Below, in pieces: positions 44,801 to 54,987 of a DNA stretch of 64,000 bases. The position numbers and the translations under genes are program-made. The notes below the pieces were generated by a model. It had not been told where the DNA came from. It searched no databases and saw only the letters and a list, made by a program, of their open reading frames with translations. This DNA comes from Arthrinium phaeospermum (lineage: Eukaryota; Ascomycota; Sordariomycetes; Amphisphaeriales; Apiosporaceae): positions 62,001-126,000 of the forward strand of contig QYRS01000017.1 in assembly GCA_006503535.1 (NCBI GenBank). Reading direction: 5' to 3'. Numbering within the stretch: position 1 is the stretch's first letter; every line of letters starts with the position of its first letter.

Positions 44801-47800
44801 GCTTTCCGATTTATCCCTCATCTGGTTGGCGGCACGGAACAATTGGAAGGATATCGTCACCAAGCTACTCAACATGGGATTCGATGGCAACGAATCGGAG
44901 TGGTTTCCACGTCAGGGATGGCTAACGCCTCTACAAGTTGCCGTGCAGTGTGGCTCAGATGAGGCGGCTCAAGCATTGATTGATGCAAGGGTTGATGTCA
45001 ACATCCAAACTCATCGCGGCGAGACGGCACTCATGATGGCCATAGCGATGCAGCGGCTTAGCATCATGGACAAACTACTCGGCTTTGGAGCAGATGTCAC
45101 CGTCCGCGGCAAGGATGGAAACACTGCGCTCACAAATGCCATACGTCACAGTCTTCTGGGGGCTGTCACAGATATACTTGCACAGAATACGCAACTGGAA
45201 GAAATGCTCGATACGCGAGGAACCCTTCAAATAGCGGCAGCCTTTGGAGCACACAACGTCGTTGACGTCCTGCTCGAGTACGGGGCGGCTCTGGAGTGCA
45301 TGAACCAAGGCGGGCTCACTCCCCTAGCCGTTGCCGCCACCAGGGGCCATCTCGATGTTGTCAAGAAATTGCTGTCGAGAGGTGCCATCTTGACGTCCCA
45401 AAGCACCGACAAAGGAACGATATTCCATCACGTACTACAGGCACCATTGCCCAAGAGGGTCGATACCCTCCAATGGATCTTGGAGCATGGTGATGAGTAT
45501 GCAAAGCTTGACCCACGCCATCCTCTTGATCCAGTCGAGGTCGATAGTGGCTTCCCGGCGGCGGCAGTTACGATAAAACTAGCGCTCTTGCTTACCCCGG
45601 ATACAAGTGGAGAAATACCATTACAGAAAGCAGCGTCTCTTGGCGATGTGCAGTCCACAAAACTGCTTCTTGAGACGCTTGTTGGAAACCAAATGATAGC
45701 CCGCTACGGTTATGATTGCTTGGGAAGGGCACTTAGGAAGGGTGACTTTGATTGCAGCGAGTTGTTGTTCCATACCTGCAAAGCCGTCTTACCTCAGTTT
45801 CCACCTCCTGATGAGTTCTTGATGGCCTTTGCTGCGTGGTCGGGCAACGCAGATTTGATACCGCTGGTTCTCGGCAACGGAGGCAGCCCAATGGTGGAAG
45901 ACGACTTTCACAAAACTGCGCTCGAGAATGCCGCTTACTGGGGATATGTCGACTTCATCAGGTCATTGGAGCAACAAGTTCCAGAGCTTTCCTACCTCCA
46001 TAAAGATAATGTTGGCCGAACGTCGCTACATCGTGCCATATACGGTGGTGAACTCGAAGCATTAAAGGCGTTGCTCCCTCACTATAGCATCGATGATGAT
46101 CTAGGAGACATTCATGGCGGCTGGCCGTTACATGTGGCTGCTTCGGAGGGGAGACTCGACTGTGTCGAGGCGCTTATCAATTTTGATCCAAACGGTGTGG
46201 ACAGACCAAACAACAGTGGTGAAACGGCTCTTAGCCTTGCCGCTATTCGTGGACACGACTCTATTGTGGATTATCTCCTAGAGCACGCTGGTGCTAATGT
46301 AAACGCCAAGGACAATGAAGGGTTCACCACTCTGCATAGATCTATTGCAAATTACAGGACTGATATGGCACATCTTGTTATCGGCAAGGGGAAATTGCTA
46401 GCCACGGCCGCGACGGATGGAAACGGGTGGACAGCGCTACATCATGCGGCCTATACCGGCAACAAGGCGGTCGCACTGCGTTTACTAGACTGTGGCAACG
46501 AACCCTACCCAGAAGATCAGGATGGAAGAACCCCCTTCTTCTTGGCCGTCGAAAACCTGCATCATGAGATCGTCGATTTATACCTCTCACGGGGCCTTGA
46601 CGGGGTGGTGAAACTACATGGGCCCACGTCCAGCTGTGCACTTGCAGCTGCCACCAGCGGCAGCCTTGACCTGTGGCGCCAGTTTATCGCCATCGACAAG
46701 ACTCTAGCGGAGGACCGGGATGACGAAGGCGATGACAGCATCTGCAATGCCGCTTTCTTTGGGCATGTTCACATGCTGGAAGATATGCTTGCCATCGGCC
46801 TTGACGTGGATGGAAAGACCGAGCATGGAGGTACGGCGCTGATCATGGCCACTCAGGGAGGCAATGTGGATGCCGTCCGGTATCTCTGCCAGAGAGGAGC
46901 AAATTTGAACTCGCGGGGTATGCATGGCCTCACAGCATTACATTGGGCCGTCATCGAAGAGTATCCGGCATGCGAGAGGGCATTGATCGAGGCAGGGGCG
47001 GACCAGCAGATACGCGATGACCTTGGTCTTCTTCCTCGAGGATATAAACCCTACGTACCGTTGGATCCTTGCTTATCTAGCCCCGAGGCTGACATCCTCG
47101 ACCCCCGAGATATACACTGGCCATCCACCCGGCAATTCGTACTCCAATCAGTCGTTCGTCTCAGGTCGACCAATCTCCCTCCACCAGAAGGGGGATTCGC
47201 AACAGCCTTGTGGAAGAGGGAGAGACGGGCGGAGTTGAATTCGCTGTCAAAGGCGCTCTGTTTTCTTGGAGATCTGCAGGCAGTTGCCCTGGTGAAAGCA
47301 AGCAGCAAGCATATATCAACTTGGTCCTGTGCTCTGTGTTCCTATAACATACAGGTCGGCCAAAGCTGGTACTGGTGCACTCATTGCTTCAAAGATGTCT
47401 GTAAGCACTGCCGCCCGGTCGACTTCGGCCGCTTGACTGCCATCTGGCTCGTGGAGAGGATGGAGAGTGACACTGTCGCCATAATCAAGGTGCTCGGGGC
47501 AGTGGCCCGGAAAGGGCATCACATGTTGCTCGAAGTTCTCAATACACACCGAGCGCTGTGGGATTGGGTGGATAAAAGGGAGCAAGCTTACAGGACTTGG
47601 AATTTCAAAAAAGGAGTCTGGTATTGTAACCAAAGGGAAACACCAGGATGGGAATTGGCGAGCATCCTGGGCCAGCTGGGAAGGGAGTTCGGCAGGATGG
47701 GCAGACCAGCGGTTGCACTACCTTCTTTTATCGATGTGCGTCTGCAGTTGAGAAATCGGCTCCGAAGACTCCTGAGAGACTTTTCCCAGAACAGGGTGAT

Positions 47801-48398
47801 ATCCCTGCTCAACTGTGAGGGTCATCGGTACCTGGAGATCCCGCCTCTGACGCGACTCCCGGAGGACATGAAAGCCATGATTGGTCCGGAGAACGAGTTC
47901 ACGGACTTGTTTTTTCGTACGTTGGAGGACAGATACAAACCCAACGAACGAGCGGATTCACTAATTATCAGCACTGAAACAACATCACTTTACACGGGCC
48001 ATGACGCAGGCTTATCGGAGGATATAAACCAGCCACCTTCTGAGGCGGATCCCGATGAGGCCGACGGAACGGATATGCATGTTGTCGCGGACCGTCAGAT
48101 CGAAGTTTTGATCAGCCCGATTCAACACGATCTCATGCGGCAGTGGAGACTAATCACACCTGGGAAGCAGGGGAAAACGCGGGAGGAGCAGGAGTTGGTG
48201 CTTGAAACGGCGTGGCAATTGGCTCAGGCTATCGCGTATCACGAGGTCCGGATGCCATCTCTGGCCAACTTGAACGAATCACGCCCTATAAGAAGCTACT
48301 GGCGGAAGGGCAGTGAGCGTGAGGTTCCAGACTCAGACACAGACAACGACTCGTCGTCTTTGTCGGATCTAGACTCGAATTGGAGCTCGGATCTGTGA
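41826..48398 (+). CDS. NACHT–ankyrin NLR-type receptor
   Basis: Three exons (41826–42594, 42654–43426, 43587–48398) give about 2,117 residues. The order is a helical N-terminal domain (about 1–250, Goodbye/DUF7708-like in appearance, not certain); a NACHT/STAND ATPase with Walker A HGKAGSGKS (312–320) and Walker B TFIVVDGLDEC (Asp pair near 516–520); a winged-helix-like region; about 20 ankyrin-type repeats; a Cys motif CALC-x12-CTHC-x4-CKHC resembling a ZZ zinc finger; and an acidic, Ser-rich tail. Between Walker A and the next strand (about 334–420) lies a degenerate 12–18-residue repeat of the type REQNA..KLESHPA. Fungal NLR-type proteins sense non-self or partners and can trigger cell death; the ligand here is unknown. 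An alternative start uses an exon 41580–41730 spliced to 41863, which keeps frame and has a CTGAC branch site. Confidence 0.85.
42884..43125 (+). repeat. in-frame degenerate repeat inside the NACHT domain
   Basis: Five imperfect coding repeats, consensus R/H-EQNA...KLESHPA, of 12–18 residues each. They sit between the Walker A helix and the next core strand. Nearly identical stretches (SHAAHEQNA twice) suggest recent local duplication. Confidence 0.75.
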
Positions 48399-48962
48399 CG
48401 TCTCTTCAGGGGTTATGGTGACCAAAGATTGCCGAAATTGTGATATGAGGAGCTGATAACCATAGCTTTACCAGGTTCGAGGCGTCGAAGTTTTACATGA
48501 ACATCCGAGCTTGACAGAGAAGATGGATATTATAAACCGGCCTATGCACTCTACGTGTCAAAAAAGAATCTTCAGCTTCCTCCGGGTTGATAACGAATCA
48601 GTCATGATAGTGAAAGAATCCAAGTGTCACGGACCGATGCTACCATCAAAGCCGGTACTGCCCCTGGAAAAACCGCTATTAAGACATTGGAACTGTAGCA
48701 ATGTACAAGTTGAATAACCATGTATTAATGACACTACCTTATTAAATGCGCCTGGCTCCTTATCACGATGTCATCATTTATGTGGATAGTCAGAAGTCAC
48801 CATTCACAAATGCATCACCACGAACGGCACAAGTCTAGAATCGATATAGTGTGGGTGTGGTCCTCTCGGTGGAGGCCAATCGTGATCATTCGTTTGTTAA
48901 TTATATAGGTTGCGTCGTCGGTTCCAAAGGTTCACCCGGCACACCGCCCACGAGCCACCCCC
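48399..48962. other. 3' region of the NACHT gene
   Basis: No supportable gene. From about 48870 the sequence is homologous to 51965–52125 of the small-membrane-protein array. Confidence 0.4.
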
Positions 48963-49270
48963 TCAGGCCTCCTCGTCCTTCTCTTTCTTCTTGCTATACC
49001 GAATTTACGTCAAACCAACACCACCACCACCGACACCACGCTCACCCACTTGCTTGTCTGTTCGGTCCATACCGGCCTGTCCAGTATCATCGCCTTGGGA
49101 GTGCCACCTGACGAGGAAGGGGTAACCGGTCTTGGCGTCGCCAACAGTGATGAAGTTGTTACGAGCGGCGACATCATGCCGGTTGATCTGTGCTAAAACA
49201 TTAGCTATTAGGTATGGGAAAACGTTGAAATGGAAGAAAATATGAAAATAAACTTCCGATGACATTCTGG
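48963..49270 (-). pseudogene. array unit G, 3' fragment
   Basis: A last-exon-like piece (minus strand, KKKEKDEEA then stop) follows a GGTATAG acceptor at about 48994. It matches the last exons of the other minus-strand units. The bases upstream contain LAQINRHDVAARNNFITVGD in one frame but no recognisable core exon. It is a remnant or an unusual diverged copy. Confidence 0.35.
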
Positions 49271-49350
49271 AGCGCCTGGGCCATGCTCCGGAGTTGCTAG
49301 AGGGTTGCGTCTCGTTCCAATGGCTTCTCCCCCTATCCCACGATGGGATC

Positions 49351-49848
49351 TCACTGGGCCTTCTCGTCCTTCTCCTTCTTGCTATATCAAATCTACGTTA
49401 GTACGAGGTCAGATATAGGCAGATTGGTATAGCTTACAGCACCGGTTTGTGCGTATAGCACGTGCCCAGCCAGTATATAAACACCACCCCTACCATCCCC
49501 ACCGCCACCCACTTGCTTGTCTGCTCCAACCAGACCGGGCGTGTTGTTACCTTTTACTATAGTATCATTAGCAACAGTGGTCGAATCTCAAGCGGACTGC
49601 GTACGTACCCTGTCACCGAATCCGGGACGGGCCTCCGGCTGGGGGGCCAGCTGGCAGATTGTCCAGACTAGGCCGGACAAGGCCCCAAGACGCTCGCCGA
49701 ACGTCTTGACCTATTGGAACCTAAGGTTCCAGCACATCTTCTCCTCGGGGAGGAGAGGGCGGATGATGGCGGCGGTGATGGTGGTGGTGGTGGTGGTGCG
49801 GGCGCGGGCGGGAGCAGGCGCGCGGGCCGAGTCTTGTTCGGTGGCCAT
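49351..49848 (-). pseudogene. array unit A, broken by an in-frame stop
   Basis: Exon 1 (49848–49609, minus) starts MATEQDS, runs through a Thr-rich stretch to IIRPLLPEEKMCWNLRFQ, meets TAG at 49711–49713, and then continues in the same frame as VKTFGERLGALSGLVWTICQLAPQ up to a GTACGT donor. A last-exon-like KKEKDEKAQ with a stop at 49351 follows a GATATAG acceptor. The middle membrane exon is not recognisable. Its leader is closely similar to that of unit B. Confidence 0.5.
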
Positions 49849-50082
49849 CTTGATCGAAATAAGATATGTTTCTTGTTTCGACAGGGGAACCGCGACGCAA
49901 TGATCAAAGGGTACTCGATGAAAAATGGTGGAGAGGGGGGCAAAAGAATGCCAAAGACTCGAACAAGAAATTGAAGAGTTCTGAAAGGTTTTTGTAGGAG
50001 GCTCGAAGTGATTCAAGATAGGTTGTTATGTCTGTGCATTAGAGATTGAAAATCGGCATGGAGCTCGGGAGGTGCTGGAAGT

Positions 50083-50270
50083 TTGTCTGAATCAGGCAGA
50101 AGCCCGCCATTGAATGGCGGTAGCCTCGCTCCTTCCGAAACCACGGCTCTCAAGCCAAAGGTGGTAGGCAATTCAATTGAGAAAGCGCCTAACTTTGGTT
50201 TGGAAAATGGTAGCATCGGAAGGAGACCTCAGAGAATCCCACCATTCAATGGGCTTCTGCCTGATCCAAA
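50083..50270. repeat. inverted repeat between divergent array units
   Basis: The arm near 50088–50118 (ATCAGGCAGAAGCCC then CCATTGAATGG) is repeated in inverted form near 50235–50268. A diverged direct-orientation copy (GGGAGGTACTGGCTGTTCGA then CCAGGCAGAAGC) lies near 52810–52850. In each case the element lies a few hundred bases upstream of an array unit, oriented with that unit, so it may be a conserved upstream element. Confidence 0.65.
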
Positions 50271-50630
50271 CAGCCAGTTTTCGATGCGTGCACGCAGACC
50301 TACGCGCGGCTCAGTACCTCCCGCGCTTCGGTCCACAACATGTTCAAGGCTGCGCACCTTGGGAACCAAATCGGTCACCGTCTCGTTCGTTCATCATCAC
50401 GACATCCATCTCTTCCTTGAACTTTGTTCTGTCTCTTCTTTCGCTCTTCAACATCAATATTCAGTACGAGTGCACCAGCTCTCGCACCCGTCACTACTTT
50501 GGATATATCATTATTCAGTACCATACACTGGCTCGAACCCGACGAAGCAACATCTCTATCGAGTACTCTTTGATCATTCTCGCGTTCCCCTCGGCGAAAA
50601 AGAAGATCTTCATATCTTATCTCGAACAAG

Positions 50631-50830
50631 ATGCCTGCCAGCAACGACTCCAGCATCCCTAAATCCGTCATCCAGCCACTCCTCCCGCGGCACGAAATAT
50701 GCTAGGACGTCTAGTTCCAAGGGTTCAATTCCCTCTACGACCGAGTGTGTGCGGTGTGTGCTGCGATCTGGGTAGTCTGCCATTGGGCAATCCCCAAGCC
50801 CGAACTCCGCGCTGGCTTCGGAGGCCGGTC
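50631..50830 (+). pseudogene. array unit B, two in-frame stops
   Basis: It starts MPASNDSSIPKSVIQPLLPRHEIC, then has TAG where relatives have Trp (TGG), a second TAG two codons later, and continues in frame as FQGFNSLYDRVCAVCAAIWVVCHWAIPKPELRAGFGG. The TGG to TAG change is a G-to-A change in TpG context, compatible with repeat-induced point mutation but not proof of it. Confidence 0.5.
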
Positions 50831-51123
50831 ATGTACACAGTCCCATTCAATCGACCTGTTCTTCCGCCGACTACATCTCCCACTGGCAACAATATGCCGC
50901 CTTGCACCTCTGTTCTTTCAATACACCGTACAACCGCGTACGCTCACCCCCGTTGATAGCACCCGTCATCTCTTGCTCTCTGCCAAGGCGCTGCCACCGG
51001 TGCTCTAACCAACCCGCCAACCTGCCCTCAACCCGTCCCCGACCGGGAAAAAGGACGTCGTTGTCAAGTCAGCGCTCGACTGTCTGCTAGAGCTTGTGAC
51101 CGCCCCTCACACTCTCCTCCGAA

Positions 51124-51247
51124 CCTTGTGCGCCAGTATGTCAAGACGTTCCGCGAGCGTCACTCTGCACATGGTGGGTACAATTCGGGTCGTTTGCTTT
51201 TTCGCAACACCCAAGCCCGTGGTACGCAAGGACTCCAAGACCAAGTA
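51124..51247 (+). pseudogene. array unit C, fragment
   Basis: One frame reads VRQYVKTFRER and another continues VTLHMVGTIRVVCFFATPKPVVRKDSKTK, matching the second half of exon 1 of the other units with a frameshift between. No start or membrane exon 2 is attached. Confidence 0.4.
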
Positions 51248-51491
51248 AGACGTCCAATGGGATCAACTCGTTTTACTGCGAATGCTGATGGGAGGATATA
51301 ATGGCAAATGAGGATGGCTGGAGAAGACCTGCATGGCCGGGCAATTCAGCCTTGGAATTCCCTGTCCATTGCTTGGCCAGCTGAAACTCGTTTTGCGCCT
51401 CTTCTTTTATTGTTCTAGTGGCATCGTCATCCGATTCATCTGGGAGTCTCTCTTGCGGTAGGCCTGGTCTTCGTCCTCGTGGAGACACTAG

Positions 51492-51776
51492 GTCGTCTCC
51501 AAGGTCACCCAAGTGTCCGGCTGCGTCTGGACGGTCGTCCGGTTTGCCTTTCCGGCGCCCGAGCCCGTGGGGCCAACGTCTGGCAGCGACATCAAGGTAA
51601 GAATTTATAGTGAATCTTTCTATCCCGCGGATACTGACACGGAACTCATGTAGAACCAAGAGAACCCCGAGCACCCCGCCGCCTGGATCCAAACGGTGTC
51701 GGGTTGGCTGGCAGTCGCAGCGCTGGTAGTCTGGGCGATTTGCTACCTCGGCAAATCGTACACGGAGACTTTGTGA
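51492..51776 (+). pseudogene. array unit D, 5'-truncated
   Basis: An open piece (51492–51596, VVSKVTQVSGCVWTVVRFAF...SDIK) ends at a GTAAGA donor. It splices in frame to 51654–51776, which encodes a membrane exon ending GKSYTETL and a stop. The matching 5' core is missing or out of frame: TAG stands immediately before the first Val. The pair of exons is intact and could be part of an undetected longer gene. Confidence 0.45.
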
Positions 51777-52066
51777 TTCAAGAGATTTCTTCGTGTCAAG
51801 GACTTCTATGGACGGGCAGAACCCTCTTGGCGAGAGATAGGAATCTAAATTCGCAATTGTTTGAGGTCAGAAGTCACTTTTCAACACTGTATCAATGCGA
51901 ACGGACCGAGGCATCAGTGTAATGTAGGGGTGGTCCTCGGCGAAGAGGCTAATGGTCCTCGTGAAAGAGGCCAATCTCGTCCATTCGTTTATTGATTATA
52001 TAGGTTTACTCGTCGATCCCCAAGGTTTTCTTCTCCCGCCCACGCCGTTTCCCTCCAGCCTCCCCC

Positions 52067-52709
52067 TCATGCCTCTTCGTCCTCGGTCTTCTTCTTGCTA
52101 TACCAATTTTACGTTAATAACCATATTATCACCCGTCGTAGAGGAAGCTGTCTCAAGCGGACAGCGTTCGTGCCTTGTTGGCGAACCCGGGACCCGCCGC
52201 CGGGACAGGCTGGACCACCTATCGACTCTCGGCGTCAGCATTTGCTCTTTTGGAGTGAACAAGATGTATCAAGATAGAATAATGTGAATTCGTCGAATAG
52301 TATGGGATAACGTGGAATAAACATTGGATTAGAAAGGAATAAACACCGAAAGTCGCTCACCGGCTCGTGCTCCAGCGAGCAGGTTGTCCAGATTGCTCCG
52401 GACAGGGCGCCCAGACGCTCGAAGAACGCCTTGGGATTCTGGAACACAAGGTTCCAACACATCTTCTCTTCTCGGAGGAGGGGGCGGATGTAGTGTTGGT
52501 GGGTGGTGGCGTATTCGTCACTGGCGGCCATCTTTTCGCACACGATACGCAGACCCGGTCGAAAACGTCTTCACCCATTGGAGCCGGAGCTTCCAGCACA
52601 TCTGGTGGCGGAGGAGGAGTGTATCGATCATCATAATGGTGGAGAGCTCTGAGAGGTCTTTGGAGACTTGAAGTGATTGATGGCCGGCAATCTTGTTTGT
52701 AAGGAACAC
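52067..52709 (-). pseudogene. array units H and E, tandem degenerate copies
   Basis: Unit H (about 52709–52525, minus) reads LLLRHQMCWKLRLQWVKTF and, after a shift, VFDRVCVSCAKRW. Its tail runs into the start of unit E. Unit E exon 1 (52531–52361) is open: MAASDEYATTHQHYIRPLL, then the core, then IWTTCSLEHEP and a GTGAGC donor. A last-exon-like KKKTEDEEA lies at 52097–52067 after GGTATAG. The membrane exon is not found between them, so E is probably broken, though a short expressed protein is possible. Confidence 0.45.
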
Positions 52710-53328
52710 GCTTGGTAATGAAATGGTGCATGTAGATGTAGTCCTGCAGGAACAGACCAGTTTCGTGTCCCGACAGCTGCGAAGACAACATGGAATGTAA
52801 TGGGCCTGGGGAGGTACTGGCTGTTCGAACCAGGCAGAAGCTCTGCAACATATGGTGGCAACCTGGTTCCTTCCCCAGTCGTTTCGGCAGCAGCGGGCAA
52901 TCCAAGTGCATACAAAACGTCAAGTTTGTCCCTTCCCCACGCGGAGCGCATCAGGAGCTGCCAGCCACCAGACCTTCGCAATTGCACCTGCAATCAATCA
53001 ATGGACTTTAGCGGTTCCATGTACCCTGGCTGATTCAATCGAGTACAATCCTGCCTGTTGTTGGAAGCACCTCAGAGACCATTTGAATTACCTTCTCGTT
53101 CGTTCATCGACATAGCTTCCATCGGTTCATGGTCCCCTGGACTTTTTCTTCCTTGTACTTTTCCGATTCTCTTTTGTTGCGCTTGAACAGTATCATTGAT
53201 CATTAGTGCATTGCCTCGTTGTGCAGCTCTTCATCATCATCCAATACCATTGCCTGCCTCGCGCACATTACTTGGATATATCTTTTGCCGAAATCATTTG
53301 ATCAATACGTCAACTTCCATCGGCCACA

Positions 53329-53963
53329 ATGGCTGCCGGCCACGACTCCGTCCTCATCAACGTCCTCAAGGTCGTCATTTTGCCGCTGCTACCCGAGGAA
53401 CCCCTGTGCTGGAACCTCGTCTTCCAATATTTGCAAAGCTTTACTGAACGAGTTGTTTGGTTGGCGTTCCTAGTCTGGTTCGTCTCCTCCCAGGTGATTC
53501 CGAAGACGGAGGATCGCCTCGGGCCCGACGATCAGGTACGCTGAGTCCCGTCGCCAACCAGCTGTGCCGATTCCAGCCCTGCATCAATTCGTCGTCGCGA
53601 GCGCCCCTCGCGCCTTTCTCTCCGTCTCTGGCTGCACCCCCTCCCTATCCTGTCGCCAGCGTGCTCTTAACTCACGCCCCCAACACCTACCGCTCCGGCG
53701 CCAACTGCGCCCCGTCGTCCTCAAAACTCGCTGGTGGTGTTTGATCAAGTGGCTGAGTACTTGAACAGGTGGAGACTGTTGCTGGCTGCCTGGCGGTTGC
53801 AGCGGTGGCAATGTGGGCGTTCTGTTTCTTCGGAAAGTCCTATACAGAGACACCGGCCGAGTAAGCCATTTGTTTCCTATGCTACACTGCTTATCCGTTA
53901 CTAACTGCAATGTGATATAGGAAGCGCGAGCGCCGGGAGAGGGAGGAGAAGACGGCTGTTTAA
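53329..53963 (+). CDS. small double-hydrophobic membrane protein, intact array unit F
   Basis: Three exons (53329–53535, 53769–53860, 53921–53963) give about 113 residues with consistent GT–AG sites and phases. The N-terminus MAAGHDSVLINVLKVV leads to the family core PLLPEEPLCWNLVFQ. A hydrophobic stretch near 42–57 (VVWLAFLVWFVSSQV) and a second one near 75–90 (LAVAAVAMWAFCFFG) suggest two membrane contacts. The C-terminus is highly charged (KRERREREEKTAV). I do not recognise a known family. It is the only unit in the array with all three exons open. The retained introns and protein pattern suggest purifying selection, but this is inference. Confidence 0.6.
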
Positions 53964-53980
53964 GCCCAGTTGTGATCGAG

Positions 53981-54218
53981 GAGGAGGGGGGTGACTAGCC
54001 GTTTGGAACGAATCGGCAGCCTCTTCGGAGGAAATGCCCGCAGCCTCATCGCGGAGGATCTGTCACCTGGGAGATGACACTAGAACCTATATAATTACCT
54101 GAAGAACGGAGGCGTCAGGAGCAAGAGATGAAGAACAAGGATGTAGAATCCTAGTAGGAAACAATGGAGGAAGGGGGTGACGCAGGTATTGGAACGAATC
54201 CGCAGCCTCTTTGGAGGA
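53981..54218 (+). repeat. 52-bp direct duplication downstream of unit F
   Basis: The stretch 53981–54032 (GAGGAGGGGGGTGAC then TTGGAACGAATCGGCAGCCT) recurs at about 54168–54218 with few changes. The bases before the second copy also resemble the charged last exon of unit F, so the 3' end of the gene may have been duplicated. Confidence 0.65.
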
Positions 54219-54987
54219 CATTCTCATGAGGAGATGACCTTTGAATTGATTTATGCCAATGTGATACCGTGCAAACAGCTCGCGATAATGCCCCTGTATG
54301 TTCGAGTTAACCCACCCCCACCAGCACCGTCGTACATGGGCCCGACGCATCTCGGGGACCTCCACCATGGACAAGCACTATACTACAATACGGACGGACG
54401 ACGAGGCTTCGAAGAAATGTGCTTTCTTCAGATATTGGGTTCATATGCCAGGAAGTGGACAGACACTGCAAACGGCGCGGCGAAACCCCCCACGAGAGAA
54501 ATGCTTTCCACGCCAATTGATATGCTTAAAGGAGCGTGGCGATTCTGTGCTTGCATACATAGTTAACACATATCACAATCGCAGCTCGGCCTGTCTGGTT
54601 GACTTCTCGAACAATGGTTAAGCGCGCGAGCGACAGCCGACCGGATTTACATAATGAAAACCGCGACCCATAATAGATAAGGTTAGCTTCGGATCTGCAT
54701 ACTGCTTCGACCTGACCTATCCGGCTTGGTATCTCTCGTGATAGCTACAGGCCGTCGCTTGGACTTCCCCCATGGATAAAAATGTATGGCCGAGCGAGGT
54801 TGATATCGGGGATCGGGCGTCGCCCGGTTGCGAGAGCCGCAAAGGCTACCCCGACAATCGGAGCTGGCTGTTGGCGGTTGGGAATTGGGCTCAACTACTT
54901 ACATAGGCCACCCCCAATGACATCCGGGCTTCCACTGCTGAAGCCTCAGATGAATCAAATCGTAAATTGAAAAGGGAATTGCCAAAA
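54219..54987. other. intergenic region
   Basis: No supportable gene. Overlapping small frames here have no family resemblance. It contains the promoter of the ACC deaminase gene. Confidence 0.4.

Larger units (their letters stand above)
48870..54220. repeat. array of small membrane-protein gene copies
   Basis: At least seven related units in both orientations share a core of the form RPLLPEEKMCWNLVFQ...F.ERLGALSG.IW, a second membrane exon (GWLAVAALVVWAICYLGKSYTET) and a short basic/acidic last exon after a GATATAG/GGTATAG acceptor. Leader sequences are also shared: one before the starts at 49848 (minus) and 50631 (plus), and another around 48880–49000 and 51970–52100. Most units carry stops or shifts. 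Only the copy at 53329–53963 looks whole. I do not recognise the family. It lies directly downstream of the NACHT–ankyrin gene. Confidence 0.65.

Noticed and set aside
54177..54566. Possible 129-residue gene after the array
   Set aside because: It overlaps the second copy of a direct duplication, no ATG-led family match is evident, and the frame looks fortuitous.
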